Shown: positions 1 to 9,269, counted from the first letter of the stretch. The stretch: 64,000 nucleotides of DNA from Fulvivirga imtechensis AK7 (GCF_000331535.1 NZ_AMZN01000055.1:223316-287315), one strand, 5' to 3'. Made by a program: numbers and translations. Notes: a model not told the origin generated them from the sequence alone.

Positions 1-193
1 CTTCCCGTAGTGCGTTTACTTCGTAAGACATAGTCGTTAAAGGCTCTATGCCATCAGTATCTATTTCATTCAGTTTTTCTACCCACGTGATGATCTTGGT
101 CATATCCTCCATCATTTCCTTAGAGGTATTTTCATCAAACTCCAAACGAGCAAGGTGTGCTATTTTATATAACAGATCCTTATCTATGTTCAT
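1..193 (-). CDS. gatC: Asp/Glu-tRNA amidotransferase subunit C, N-terminal part (cut by window edge)
   Basis: The minus strand from the ATG at 193 encodes MNIDKDLLYKIAHLARLEF, followed by an acidic stretch and VEKLNEIDTDGIEPLTTM. This is the start of the GatC family, the small subunit of the GatCAB transamidosome that converts Glu-tRNA(Gln) or Asp-tRNA(Asn) to the amide form. The IAHLARLEF and DTDGIEPL segments are family hallmarks. About 64 residues are inside the window; the family is normally 95-100 residues, so roughly a third is missing at the left edge. The start codon lies inside the 3' end of the upstream acyltransferase gene (14-bp overlap), so the two genes are probably co-transcribed and translationally coupled. 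Confidence 0.9.
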   Translation of the reverse strand, partial: MNIDKDLLYKIAHLARLEFDENTSKEMMEDMTKIITWVEKLNEIDTDGIEPLTTMSYEVNALRE

Positions 194-968
194 TTAGTTG
201 TTTTTTTAGTTCTGAATCAATGACTTCGAAAGTTTTTTTCTTCAGATAGTCTATATCACTTATTGTTAAGCCTTTCGTTTCAATAGGCTCGTGGTAGATA
301 ATTTTCATTTTACGCCTTCTGGGCAAAAAACTGGAATCCGGTAAAATTATCCAATTAAAGGGAATAGTTACAGGAATGATGGCAATTTGTTTTTCAATAG
401 CTGTACGAAAAGCGCCATCTTTTAGCCGTGCCATGTCCGGAGGATTTACCGTTATTATGCCGCCTTCAGGAAATATTGTCAGGTTTTTTCCCTGGTCAAT
501 GGCTTCGCAACTCTTTACGAACGTACTATACCGGCTTTTGAGGCTATCCCGGTTGACCGTTATATGCAGTTTCTTATACATGAAGCCAAAAAGTGGGATC
601 TTTTCCATGTCACTTTTACCTACAAATATGCTGTTGACCTCATTAAGGCCCATCGAGGGAATATCAAGGTAAGAAAAATGATTAGGACAAAAAATGTATT
701 GTCTGCTCGTATCCAATTTCACCCTGTAGTCATTTTCATATGGTATGAAAGACGCGCTTAAAAAGATGCGCGCCCACCATCTGTTGAGAACACCAACCAA
801 ATGAAAATGCCTGGGAAATATTACGGGTAACATGAGAAGAGGGAAAAAAAATATAAAAGTAGTAGCAAAAATTACTACTGCATAAGCGGCATGCAAACCT
901 TGCATGAACTTTTTAAGGCTCAACCAGTTAGGGATGCGGTTCTTCACTATTTCTTTTGCCAAAAACAT
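180..968 (-). CDS. plsC: 1-acyl-sn-glycerol-3-phosphate acyltransferase (PlsC family)
   Basis: The 262-residue protein has one hydrophobic segment near residues 28-50 followed by a PlsC acyltransferase domain. Motif I is NHFSYLD at 96-102, giving the catalytic His and Asp of the NHx4D signature. Motif III is FPEGG at 166-170. The family transfers an acyl chain to lysophosphatidic acid, or to a related lysolipid, at the inner membrane during phospholipid synthesis. The basic C-terminus and the overlap with gatC are visible. The start is the first ATG in the frame. The family is certain, but the exact acceptor (lysophosphatidate or an ornithine or other lyso-lipid) cannot be told from sequence, so the symbol is a best guess. 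Confidence 0.85.
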   Translation of the reverse strand: MFLAKEIVKNRIPNWLSLKKFMQGLHAAYAVVIFATTFIFFFPLLMLPVIFPRHFHLVGVLNRWWARIFLSASFIPYENDYRVKLDTSRQYIFCPNHFSYLDIPSMGLNEVNSIFVGKSDMEKIPLFGFMYKKLHITVNRDSLKSRYSTFVKSCEAIDQGKNLTIFPEGGIITVNPPDMARLKDGAFRTAIEKQIAIIPVTIPFNWIILPDSSFLPRRRKMKIIYHEPIETKGLTISDIDYLKKKTFEVIDSELKKQLNEHR

Positions 969-1051
969 GAAGTTAAAGGACTATCTTGTTATAGAATTCC
1001 GGATTATCCAACTTCAATTAAAGTGAAATAGTTTAATTAGCACAATAAAAA

Positions 1052-1606
1052 TCAATGTAATTTGACGATGCATCGCTGATCTCTTAATATTTCGAGTGCA
1101 TGATCAAGGTCCAATCCTGATTTTGCTTCATCCATTTTTGCGTTAAAAGAAAGTTTCAGTTCTCTTCTTTTCAGGGACTCAACAAATCGTCTTACTTCCT
1201 CTTTGTTTTCCAGTATCAGCGGTGGCACTGAAGTAGGGTTATTATTGTCGTCTTTCGCCACCATGGTTACATAAGAGGTGTTGGTATGCTTAACTGTTCC
1301 GAGTTTTACATTTTCCGCTATCACCTTTATTCCTACTACCATTGAAGTGTTTCCTGCGTAGTTTACAGAAGCATGCAGCGATACCAGGTCGCCTACTTCC
1401 ACAGGTTGAAGAAACTCAACACCATCCACCGATACGGTTACACAATAGTTGCCGGCATGTTTCGAAGCACAGGCGTAAGCTACTTTATCAATTAGAGATA
1501 ACAAGATGCCTCCATGTATTTTTCCACCAAAATTGGCATATGATGGGATCATAAGTTCTGTAATGGTGGTTTTTGAGTAGTTTACCGAGCGTCCGGGATG
1601 TTCCAT
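1052..1606 (-). CDS. Acyl-CoA thioesterase, hotdog fold (YciA/BACH type)
   Basis: This is a single hotdog domain of about 184 residues. The segment IPSYANFGGKIHGGILLSLI carries the N-x-x-G-x-x-HGG active-site signature of cytosolic acyl-CoA hydrolases, followed by the long central helix (SLIDKVAYACASKHAG). Such enzymes hydrolyse acyl-CoA to free fatty acid and CoA as hexamers of hotdog dimers. The frame is open to a TTG at 1621, but the ATG at 1606 (MEHPGRSVNYSKTTI) is preferred because it gives the usual short N-terminus. The C-terminal 60 residues, charged and helical, extend beyond the core. The gene stands alone, divergent from the receptor gene at 1767. Substrate chain length is not predictable. 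Confidence 0.8.
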   Translation of the reverse strand: MEHPGRSVNYSKTTITELMIPSYANFGGKIHGGILLSLIDKVAYACASKHAGNYCVTVSVDGVEFLQPVEVGDLVSLHASVNYAGNTSMVVGIKVIAENVKLGTVKHTNTSYVTMVAKDDNNNPTSVPPLILENKEEVRRFVESLKRRELKLSFNAKMDEAKSGLDLDHALEILRDQRCIVKLH

Positions 1607-1766
1607 GGCGAAAGATAGCAAGAAGTTTTTAAATTATGTGAGGGGGTCATTTATTTGTAAATAGCCGATCATATATATATTTGGGAAAAAGATACAAATA
1701 GGTTTGACTGTTTTGGCAAGTAAGCCTATATTACATAATTTTCAATATTAAACGACTTAACATCTG

Positions 1767-4100
1767 GTGAAAGTAAGGGGATTAAAATATAAGCTACTCA
1801 TGATGACTATGCCGGTAGTTATTCTGGTATTTTTAGCTTGTATCGGGTTTATTGTTGTTACATTAAGATCACAGGCTATTGAGGATAATGAAAAGCTAGC
1901 CTTTAGCTATGTTGAAAATCTTGCCAACGAAGTGAAAGCCAGGCTAAATGAAGATATAGGGCTTTCAAGAGCGATTGCTTCTTCTGTCGTCCCATATAAA
2001 GATTCCACCGGTGTGGCAAGGGAGAATTTTATTAAAGGGATGTTATCCGGTATTATCCAAACTGAAGAACGATATCATAGCGCCTGGTTGAGCGTTGAAT
2101 TACAACATTTTGAACCTACTTGGGACAAGGCTTATGGCCGAAAAAGGTATACGTTTTATCATACTGGAAGCCCGGCTATTGACTCTGCCAACCTGGAAGG
2201 AGACCTGAAGGGCAGTAACTATCTGCAATTGAAGCAAACAAGAAAGGAAGAGGTAAACGACCCTTACTACTATACGCAATATAGTGATGCCGGTGATGAA
2301 CGGAATGACGTATTTGGCACCTCGATATGTGCCCCCGTACTTATTAATGGTCAATTTGGGGGTGTCGGTGGAGTGGATATTTCCCTGGAGTATTTTCAGT
2401 ATGTATCAGACTTCAAACCATTTGAAAATTCAGAAACCTTTCTTCTTTCTAATAATGGTACTTTTGTAGCGCACCCCAATAAGACCCTGATTGGTAAAAA
2501 TATGGATGAGATGATCTCTCCCGATATTGTTGAGGAGTTTGCGCTTGATCTTCGTGTAAAAAAAGGCCAATCTTACCTGGTAGACGTTGAACTTAATAAT
2601 GGGGAAAGCCACTTGCTGGCGCTGGCTCCAATAGAGCTTGGCAATTCTGATTACCCTTGGGCTATTGGTATTGCCGTACCAAAAAGCGTGATCCTTTCGG
2701 AGGTAAATAAAAGTCTGCTACAATCACTGCTGATAGCATTGTTGGGTATGGGTATTGTAGGTTTTGTGTTGTGGAAAATAGCAGGGTCGATAACAGATCC
2801 GCTAAAAAGAGTAAATGCATTAATAAAAGATATCGCACATGGTGATATTAACCTCAATAAGAAGGTATCCAAACCTTCTGAAGATGAGGTAGGTGAGATC
2901 AGCGTGTCTGCCAATATCCTCATAGATAACCTGAATAATAAGGTGGAGTTTGCCAAGGGAATAGGCGAAGGTAACCTGGATCTTGTTCACGAGGTAGCTG
3001 GTGAGCAGGATATCCTCGGACAATCACTGATCACCATGCGGGATAGCCTGAAGGAGGCGCGTGAGGAAGAAGAGAGGAGAAGCTGGGTCAATCGTGGTTT
3101 AGCCAAATTTACTGAAATACTCAGGCTGAATGAGGAGGAGCTTGAGGCATTTTACATAAAAGTGATCAGTGAGATGGTCAAATATTTGGGGGTAAACCAG
3201 GCGGGGCTATTCATAATTAACGATGATGAAGAGAACGACATATACCTGGAGTTGGTAGCTGCTTACGCTTATGAAAGACGGAAGTTCCTGGAAAAACGCA
3301 TAGAACTTAATCAGGGACTTGTCGGGCAGTGCTATCGTGAGAAGGATAAATTGGTGCTGACTGAGCTTCCCGATAATTATATCCGCATAACCTCGGGTTT
3401 GGGAGTAGCCCCTCCGACACATGTCTTCCTGGTACCTATTAAGCTAGAAGAGGAAGTGCTGGGTGTAATGGAATTTGCCTCTTTTGAAATAGTGGAGGAT
3501 TATAAAATTGAATTCGTAGAAAAGGTGGCTGAAAACCTTGCCTCTACAATATCTACATTAAAGACCAACCAGCGCACCAGGGTTTTGCTTGAGCAGTCAC
3601 AGCAACAATCTGAGGAGCTGAGAAGCCAGGAAGAAGAGATGAGGCAGAATATGGAGGAAATGGAAGCCACTCAGGAAGAAATGAGAAGAACGCAGCGCCT
3701 TGTTGAGAAAAATCAGATGCTTATGGAAGTACTGCTCAACCAGGCGGGAGATTCAGTAATTGTATTCGACCAGCAATTTAATATAGTACTGCTCAACGAG
3801 GTACTTAAGAAAAGGTATCATGGCACGCAATTTCAGATGGCTGTGGGGGATAATATTTTAGAAAGGTTAGGCGACCACAGAACTTTATGGGAAAAACATT
3901 ATAAAAAAGTGCTTGCAGGAGAGAGCCTTCAATTTACCATTAAAAGCCAACTCAACGAAGCTGAAAACTACAGGTTCTATTTTATGAGTCCTATCCGGGA
4001 TTCCAGTGGAGATGTTCTGTATGCCAGCGTTATCACCAGAGACGCTAATGTAGATCAATACGGCCATGTTTTAAGTAAAGAGGAATTTGAAGCGTTGTAA
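1767..4100 (+). CDS. Membrane receptor with Cache, HAMP, GAF and PAS domains but no output domain
   Basis: The 777-residue protein has a transmembrane helix near residues 10-31, a roughly 270-residue periplasmic Cache-like sensor region, and a second helix near 313-336. HAMP (about 337-395, starting SITDPLKRVNALI) and GAF (about 455-605) follow. Next is a Glu/Gln-rich coiled coil (about 610-655, QSEELRSQEEEMRQNMEEME), then a PAS domain ending close to the C-terminus. No histidine kinase, methyl-accepting, GGDEF or phosphatase module follows, so it must signal through a partner or act only as a sensor. The start is a GTG; in-frame ATGs at residues 11-13 would cut into the first membrane helix. 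No partner gene is adjacent. Domain calls are from pattern, not from a profile search. Confidence 0.7.
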   Translation: MKVRGLKYKLLMMTMPVVILVFLACIGFIVVTLRSQAIEDNEKLAFSYVENLANEVKARLNEDIGLSRAIASSVVPYKDSTGVARENFIKGMLSGIIQTEERYHSAWLSVELQHFEPTWDKAYGRKRYTFYHTGSPAIDSANLEGDLKGSNYLQLKQTRKEEVNDPYYYTQYSDAGDERNDVFGTSICAPVLINGQFGGVGGVDISLEYFQYVSDFKPFENSETFLLSNNGTFVAHPNKTLIGKNMDEMISPDIVEEFALDLRVKKGQSYLVDVELNNGESHLLALAPIELGNSDYPWAIGIAVPKSVILSEVNKSLLQSLLIALLGMGIVGFVLWKIAGSITDPLKRVNALIKDIAHGDINLNKKVSKPSEDEVGEISVSANILIDNLNNKVEFAKGIGEGNLDLVHEVAGEQDILGQSLITMRDSLKEAREEEERRSWVNRGLAKFTEILRLNEEELEAFYIKVISEMVKYLGVNQAGLFIINDDEENDIYLELVAAYAYERRKFLEKRIELNQGLVGQCYREKDKLVLTELPDNYIRITSGLGVAPPTHVFLVPIKLEEEVLGVMEFASFEIVEDYKIEFVEKVAENLASTISTLKTNQRTRVLLEQSQQQSEELRSQEEEMRQNMEEMEATQEEMRRTQRLVEKNQMLMEVLLNQAGDSVIVFDQQFNIVLLNEVLKKRYHGTQFQMAVGDNILERLGDHRTLWEKHYKKVLAGESLQFTIKSQLNEAENYRFYFMSPIRDSSGDVLYASVITRDANVDQYGHVLSKEEFEAL

Positions 4101-4174
4101 TTCTTCTCAGTGGCTTTGCCAAATCAAGCAAAATATTAAGTAACTTAATAATAATTATAAATCTCTAAGCAATA

Positions 4175-5578
4175 ATGGAAATCAAATTATTTAGCGCTCA
4201 AACATATGTGGAACGGAGAAATACCCTGAAAAAAACACTGGGTAAAGGTGTCGTTTTGCTTTTGGGAAATGATGAGAGTAGTATCAACTTCAAAGACAAC
4301 TGGTACCCTTTTCGTCAGGATAGTACTTTTTTATATTATTTCGGACTCAACCTCCCCGGGATAAGCGCTCTGATTGATATTGATAATAATAGAGAAATTA
4401 TTTTTGGTAACGAGCTAAGTATTGATGACATCGTTTGGACAGGACCTCAGCCTTCCCTGGCCTCGCTAGCCGAAAAAGTTGGGGTTACACAGGTATTGCC
4501 AACTTCCAAAATCAGTGACCATGTGTCCAATGATACAGCTTATTTGCCTCCATATAGACCTGAACATACCGTAAAGATAAGCCAGTGGACAGGCAAAGGT
4601 ATTGCTTCAGCCAATTCGGATTATTCCGTGCCTTTAATAAGGGCCATTGCACAGCAAAGGTCTGTGAAATCTGCCGCGGAAATAGACGAGATCAACAAAG
4701 CAGTGTCTATTACCAGCGATATGCACCTGGCCGTTATGCAGGCAGCCAAACCCGGCATGAAGGAGCATGAACTGGTGGGAATTGCCGTGCAAAAGGCTGC
4801 TGAAAATAATGTACACCTTTCCTTTCCGCCGATAATGACGGTGAATGGCAATATTCTTCATAATCACTATTATGGAAACACACTAAAAGAAGGGCAGATG
4901 CTGCTCTTTGATGGCGGTACCGAGTCATCATCTCTGTATGCGGGTGATATGACCAGGACCTATCCCGTTGGGTCTAAATTTGATAGCCGTCAAAGGGCGC
5001 TCTACGATGTTGTAATAGATGCTCATTCTGCTGCTGTGGATGCATTAAAACCCGGAGCGCTTTTCAAGGATATTCACCTGCTGGCGTGTAAGAAACTTGT
5101 TCAGGGGCTTACTCAGGTAGGGCTGATGAAAGGAGATGCCGATGAGGCAGTGTCGGCCGGGGCGCATACCATGTTTTTTCAGTGTGGTCTGGGCCACATG
5201 ATGGGCCTCGATGTACATGACATGGAAAATCTCGGAGAGCAATATATCGGGTATACCGAGTCTTTAGTGAAAAGCAAGGAATTCGGACTAAAATCTTTGC
5301 GCCTGGGTAAGAAGCTGGAAAAAGGCTTTGTAGTGACAATAGAGCCTGGTATTTATATTATACCCGAATTGATTGACATGTATAAATCTGAAAACAAATA
5401 TGCTGATTTCATTAACTACAAGGAGCTGGAGAGCTACCGGGAGTTTGGTGGAATACGTGTTGAAGATGATTATGTAGTAACAGATGCCGGCAGCACACTT
5501 TTAGGCACACCTCTCGCCAGGTCTTCAAATGATGTGGAGCAGGTGCGAGCCAAGGCGCTGGAGCCTGTAGCTTTGTGA
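4175..5578 (+). CDS. pepP: Xaa-Pro aminopeptidase (aminopeptidase P, M24B)
   Basis: The 467-residue protein has the N-terminal AMP_N domain (about 8-130) and a pita-bread catalytic domain (about 170-445). The dimetal ligands are visible in order: the Asp pair in LLFDGGTESSSLYAGDMTRT, the His in GLGHMMGLDVHD, the Glu in VTIEPGIYI and the Glu in GIRVEDDYVV. The enzyme removes an N-terminal residue preceding proline, using two Mn/Zn ions, and acts in cytosolic peptide turnover. Length and motif order are normal for bacterial aminopeptidase P. It is a single-gene unit and ends before a palindromic terminator that it shares with the convergent EF-hand gene. Confidence 0.9.
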   Translation: MEIKLFSAQTYVERRNTLKKTLGKGVVLLLGNDESSINFKDNWYPFRQDSTFLYYFGLNLPGISALIDIDNNREIIFGNELSIDDIVWTGPQPSLASLAEKVGVTQVLPTSKISDHVSNDTAYLPPYRPEHTVKISQWTGKGIASANSDYSVPLIRAIAQQRSVKSAAEIDEINKAVSITSDMHLAVMQAAKPGMKEHELVGIAVQKAAENNVHLSFPPIMTVNGNILHNHYYGNTLKEGQMLLFDGGTESSSLYAGDMTRTYPVGSKFDSRQRALYDVVIDAHSAAVDALKPGALFKDIHLLACKKLVQGLTQVGLMKGDADEAVSAGAHTMFFQCGLGHMMGLDVHDMENLGEQYIGYTESLVKSKEFGLKSLRLGKKLEKGFVVTIEPGIYIIPELIDMYKSENKYADFINYKELESYREFGGIRVEDDYVVTDAGSTLLGTPLARSSNDVEQVRAKALEPVAL

Positions 5579-5664
5579 TAAATTAAAATAAACAAGGCTG
5601 TGTTTTAAAGCCTTCCCAAGCGGGATGCTTTTGGAGGACAACTCTAAAAATTCCATCATTCAAA

Positions 5665-5700
5665 TGAGGCCGTCTAAGAATACTTCCTGAGACGGCCTCA
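5665..5700. terminator. Palindromic bidirectional terminator between pepP and the EF-hand gene
   Basis: A perfect 11-bp inverted repeat (TGAGGCCGTCT ... AGACGGCCTCA) with a 14-nt loop lies between two convergent genes. There is no strong T-run on either side, so it may work as a weak terminator or as a transcript-protecting hairpin. Its core GAGGCCGTCT recurs in the larger palindrome at 9291-9368. Confidence 0.6.
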
Positions 5701-5734
5701 ACTTTACTCATTAGCTTACAACGGTATTCGCTGA

Positions 5735-6157
5735 CTAGTCAATGTCATCATTATACCATTCGCCATATTCATTTTCATCCACATAACTGTCGTTATTTCC
5801 ATCCCATAGCTTAAAGGTGCCATCCCTGTATTCATTTTCGTCCAGGTAGCCGTCACCGTTCATATCCCAGTCATCGAATAGCCCATCATCAACGTCACGA
5901 TCTTGGTAGTATGAAGTGAAATTATTATTCCATTCATTTTCATCCAGTCGACTATCGTTGTTGGCATCCCAATCCATATAGGGATTATTATCTCTGAAAC
6001 TATTGTTAAACTCATTATTGTCTATTCTTCTATCAGCGTTGGCATCCCAGGTGCTGAAGTTATTGTCATTAACATCAGTTTTGATTTGTGCGAAACCAGC
6101 AGATGCCAGAAATAAGGATAGACATAAGGTGAGTATTATCTTAATTGACGTTTTCAT
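5735..6157 (-). CDS. Secreted protein with four EF-hand calcium loops
   Basis: From the ATG at 6157 the 140-residue protein begins with a signal peptide (MKTSIKIILTLCLSLFLASA, then GFAQ). The remainder is four EF-hand loops, each preceded by Trp: DANADRRIDNNE (38-49), DANNDSRLDENE (64-75), DMNGDGYLDENE (98-109) and DGNNDSYVDENE (119-130). Each loop fits D-x-N-x-D-x-x-hydrophobic-D-x-x-E, so all calcium ligands are present. The flanks are too Asn/Asp-rich and short to form classical long helices. It is probably a calcium-binding exported or periplasmic protein of unknown role. The frame extends seven codons upstream of the chosen start, but those residues would precede the signal peptide. It is convergent with pepP. 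Confidence 0.8.
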   Translation of the reverse strand: MKTSIKIILTLCLSLFLASAGFAQIKTDVNDNNFSTWDANADRRIDNNEFNNSFRDNNPYMDWDANNDSRLDENEWNNNFTSYYQDRDVDDGLFDDWDMNGDGYLDENEYRDGTFKLWDGNNDSYVDENEYGEWYNDDID

Positions 6158-6309
6158 AGCTTTAAAATTTGGATTCAAATTAGATTTAACTACTCAGATT
6201 AGTTCAAAAAAGCTGCCAGAAGAAAATTATTGGCTGTTAAAAACCCGCTGAATGGATATCCCTGTGAAGGTCAGGATGTTCATGGATACAGTTGTGAGGG
6301 CATGGAAAT

Positions 6310-6352
6310 AAAAAACGTGGATAATATTTCTGTTCAAGAAATATTATCCACG
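6310..6352 (-). terminator. Rho-independent terminator of the SET-domain gene
   Basis: Perfect 15-bp arms (CGTGGATAATATTTC at 6316-6330 and its complement at 6338-6352) flank a 7-nt loop. Read on the minus strand, the stem is followed by a run of six T. It lies 31 bp after the stop codon of the SET-domain gene, which is transcribed leftward. Confidence 0.8.
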
Positions 6353-6383
6353 ACACCAACAATAATACCGGAAGAGACAGTGG

Positions 6384-7001
6384 TTATCCCACAGTTCTTA
6401 CTTCTCCAAGTTTTTTATCCTCCTGGTAGTAACAACTGAGCAACGACTCCATCTGCTCTTTACCCATAGCGATAGCCTCGATCTTTTGCCAGAGCTCATC
6501 TTTGACCAACCTTCGGAGGGGTTGCTCCAGGGTAGGGATCTGCTTAAACGGTTTGAGTAGCTTTTTATCCCAGACTTTAGCATATTTGACCAGATCATCC
6601 GGATATACAACCTTTCTGCGCGTTCCTTCCGGAAAAGCTCTAAAAGGCTCAGATAAGTTCAGGTAACCATAATCATCGGTGAGTTGCTCACCTGGCTCTA
6701 TGTCTCTGATAGCTATCTCGAAGTCATAGGGAGTGGTGAAGCAATTTGAGTTAAAACTGTGGTTTACAAATCGACCGTTATCCCAGCAAAGAATAAAATT
6801 GCCGACACTGTTGCGATAGGCATAAGTGTCTAAAATATTTCGGTGAAGGTCGTCCAGCGCCATTATTTCCGAGGGGGTGAATTCCCGGTCCAGTTTATCC
6901 AAAACCCAGGTAATAGTACCTGCGGGAATGAAAGACGTAGCTACAACCCCGTAGCCAATGTCTTTGTTAATGAATTTTAGTTCGGTATGTGGATGTATCA
7001 T
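6384..7001 (-). CDS. SET-domain protein (putative protein-lysine methyltransferase)
   Basis: The 205-residue protein carries the SET signature elements in order. These are an N-terminal GYGV turn (16-19) for S-adenosylmethionine contact, the pseudoknot motif NHSFNSNC at 80-87 (compare NHSCxPNC) and GEQLTDDYG at 104-112 (compare GEELTxDY). There are no pre-SET cysteine clusters, and the C-terminal 80 residues are helical and charged. SET proteins methylate lysines; bacterial members without adjoining histone-like genes have unknown substrates. The gene is monocistronic, with its own terminator. The family is clear from the two motifs; the activity is inferred. Confidence 0.75.
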   Translation of the reverse strand: MIHPHTELKFINKDIGYGVVATSFIPAGTITWVLDKLDREFTPSEIMALDDLHRNILDTYAYRNSVGNFILCWDNGRFVNHSFNSNCFTTPYDFEIAIRDIEPGEQLTDDYGYLNLSEPFRAFPEGTRRKVVYPDDLVKYAKVWDKKLLKPFKQIPTLEQPLRRLVKDELWQKIEAIAMGKEQMESLLSCYYQEDKKLGEVRTVG

Positions 7002-7203
7002 AGTTGAAAATACAAAAAAAGCTTACTTGTTAAAGTTTTTGGTCAACAATTCTTTTTTAGCAATAATCCAGCCTCACGCTCTGTGAGCCCACTTTTTTCG
7101 GGTTTGCATGGGCGCAGGGTATGATGCTTATACTACTAATGGAAAATGAAGCCTTTTTGTTATCTTCTGCATTGGTAATTTATAGTACACTATGGTACGC
7201 CCT

Positions 7204-7776
7204 TTAATCTTTGGCCTTATTCAAGGGTTCATCAGTGAAATGTTCGTGCCTTCTTTCCTTCGAAAACTTATCGGTATTAAACTCTTCAGATTTTCCTTTG
7301 GGAATGGAAAGGCTCTTCCATCGATTTCCCTTCAGCATTTTTCCAATAAAAATTATCTGACCTATATGATATGGGTAATGAGCCAATTGGCGGTTGATGG
7401 CTTCTAACACGGTATGACCCTGATTGCGAATGTAAATTATTTTCTCTAAATCCTCTGCTTTCAGAGTTTCGAGTGCTGTAAAAAGGCAATCCCATCCCTC
7501 ATTCCATTTTTTAAGTAGCTCACCCTTTGATAACGCACTGTTTTCAAACTCTTCATCCCGTTTCCTTGTCTCTTTTTCACCATCGGTAGTTAAAAAGTCT
7601 GTCCATCGTGAGAGCATATTTCCCCATAAATGTTTAATGATGATGGCAACGCTGTTACTCTCTTCGTTGTATTGCCAAAACAGTTGCTCTTCAGAAAGCT
7701 GTTCTATGGTCTTCTCACCCAATTGACGATAATATACAAATTGCTTCTTACTACTTTCTATATAGTTGTGGTTCAT
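7204..7776 (-). CDS. DinB-like DUF1572 protein
   Basis: The 190-residue protein belongs to the DinB/YfiT four-helix-bundle superfamily, DUF1572 branch. It starts with a helix, MNHNYIESSKKQFVYYRQLG. It has the His in IIIKHLWGNMLSRW and the HxxxH pair in LAHYPYHIGQI, which together would supply three metal ligands. Family members are putative metal-dependent transferases or hydrolases, some of them thiol S-transferases, but this branch has no assigned reaction. It is divergent from ahcY, with about 190 bp between the two starts. The second DinB-family protein in the window (28754-29233) is only distantly similar. Confidence 0.75.
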   Translation of the reverse strand: MNHNYIESSKKQFVYYRQLGEKTIEQLSEEQLFWQYNEESNSVAIIIKHLWGNMLSRWTDFLTTDGEKETRKRDEEFENSALSKGELLKKWNEGWDCLFTALETLKAEDLEKIIYIRNQGHTVLEAINRQLAHYPYHIGQIIFIGKMLKGNRWKSLSIPKGKSEEFNTDKFSKERRHEHFTDEPLNKAKD

Positions 7777-7898
7777 ATGCTGTACGATTCGGGATTTTGA
7801 ATAAAATTAATACAAAAATAATGTATGATTATAGTCTATAGCTTCAAATTATTTAGCAAATAACCACGGTGAGGAATAGAGGTGCGTTATCTTAAGAA

Positions 7899-7929
7899 TT
7901 GCCCTTCTCGAACCTTTATCGTAACTTTG
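7899..7929 (+). promoter_or_regulatory. Bacteroidota-type promoter of ahcY
   Basis: A TTG at 7899-7901 and TAACTTTG at 7922-7929 are separated by 20 bases. They match the TTG / TAnnTTTG promoter used by the primary sigma factor of Bacteroidota. The predicted start site is near 7935, giving a leader of about 33 nt. The leader is too short for an SAH riboswitch, and none is visible. Confidence 0.65.
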
Positions 7930-7967
7930 TATCCACATTTTAAAAGAAACAAAACACATTTCATATA

Positions 7968-9269
7968 ATGATCGAGGAAAAATTGAAATACAAGGTAAAA
8001 GACATTTCTCTGGCTGCCTGGGGCCGAAAGGAGATAGAGTTAGCAGAAGCTGAAATGCCTGGTCTAATGGCGCTCCGTGAGGAATATGGTAAGCAAAAAC
8101 CACTAAAGGGAGCCAGAATAGCGGGCTGTTTGCATATGACCATACAGACTGCTGTTTTGATAGAAACACTGGTTGAATTAGGGGCAGAGGTCACCTGGTC
8201 ATCTTGTAATATCTTCTCTACACAGGATCATGCTGCTGCTGCAATAGCTGCTGCCGGAGTTCCTGTATATGCATGGAAGGGAATGACAGCCGAAGAGTTT
8301 GACTGGTGTATAGAGCAGACATTGATCTTCCCTGATGGCCAGCCTTTGAACATGATCCTTGATGATGGCGGTGACCTTACCAATATGGTTTTTGATAAGT
8401 ACCCTCAGTATGTTGATGGCATTAAGGGTCTTTCAGAAGAGACAACTACTGGTGTTCACAGACTGATCGAGCGAGAGAAAAATGGTACGTTGGTAATGCC
8501 CGCTATCAACGTAAATGACTCCGTTACGAAATCTAAATTCGACAATAAGTACGGATGTAAAGAGTCTCTTGTTGACGCGATAAGAAGAGCTACTGATGTA
8601 ATGATGGCTGGAAAAGTAGCGGTTGTCGCCGGTTATGGCGATGTCGGAAAAGGGTCTGCGGCATCCTTAAGAGGAGCCGGTGCTCGTGTACTTGTTACGG
8701 AGATCGATCCTATTTGTGCTTTACAAGCTGCCATGGACGGATATGAAGTAAAGAAAATGGATGATGCCGTTAAAGAAGCTGATATTGTAGTTACCGCTAC
8801 AGGTAATAAGGACATCATCGTTGGACGCCATTTTGAATCAATGAAAGACAAGGCTATTGTTTGTAATATCGGCCACTTTGACAATGAAATAGACGTAGCC
8901 TGGTTGAACAAAAATGCTGAAAAAGATGAGATCAAACCTCAGGTGGATAAGTACAGGCTGTCTAATGGCAGGGATGTGATCTTGTTAGCTGAAGGCAGGC
9001 TCGTAAACCTGGGCTGTGCTACAGGACACCCTTCATTCGTAATGTCCAATTCATTTACTAACCAAACTTTGGCGCAGATCGAGCTTTGGAACAATACTGA
9101 CAACTACGAAAATAAGGTGTATACATTGCCAAAGCACCTGGACGAAAAAGTAGCAAGACTGCATCTTCAAAAAATAGGTGTGGAGCTTGAAACTTTGAAT
9201 GAAGACCAGGCTAAGTATATCGGTGTAACGGTTGAAGGTCCCTATAAGCCTGATTATTACCGGTATTAA
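7968..9269 (+). CDS. ahcY: S-adenosylhomocysteine hydrolase
   Basis: The 433-residue enzyme splits S-adenosylhomocysteine into adenosine and homocysteine, which removes the product inhibitor of methyltransferases and feeds the methyl cycle. The sequence shows the N-terminal substrate domain ([20 protein letters not shown], then [13 protein letters not shown]), the NAD-binding loop [13 protein letters not shown] near residue 220, [12 protein letters not shown], and the conserved C-terminus ending KPDYYRY. That last segment contributes a Lys and a Tyr to the NAD site of the neighbouring subunit in the tetramer. It lacks the roughly 40-residue insertion of the longer plant-type enzymes. It is a single gene with a strong promoter and a long palindromic terminator. 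Confidence 0.96.
   Translation: MIEEKLKYKVKDISLAAWGRKEIELAEAEMPGLMALREEYGKQKPLKGARIAGCLHMTIQTAVLIETLVELGAEVTWSSCNIFSTQDHAAAAIAAAGVPVYAWKGMTAEEFDWCIEQTLIFPDGQPLNMILDDGGDLTNMVFDKYPQYVDGIKGLSEETTTGVHRLIEREKNGTLVMPAINVNDSVTKSKFDNKYGCKESLVDAIRRATDVMMAGKVAVVAGYGDVGKGSAASLRGAGARVLVTEIDPICALQAAMDGYEVKKMDDAVKEADIVVTATGNKDIIVGRHFESMKDKAIVCNIGHFDNEIDVAWLNKNAEKDEIKPQVDKYRLSNGRDVILLAEGRLVNLGCATGHPSFVMSNSFTNQTLAQIELWNNTDNYENKVYTLPKHLDEKVARLHLQKIGVELETLNEDQAKYIGVTVEGPYKPDYYRY

Noticed and set aside
7777..7967. SAH or SAM riboswitch before ahcY
   Set aside because: The leader after the promoter is only about 33 nt and shows no conserved pseudoknot; regulation by such a switch is not supported.
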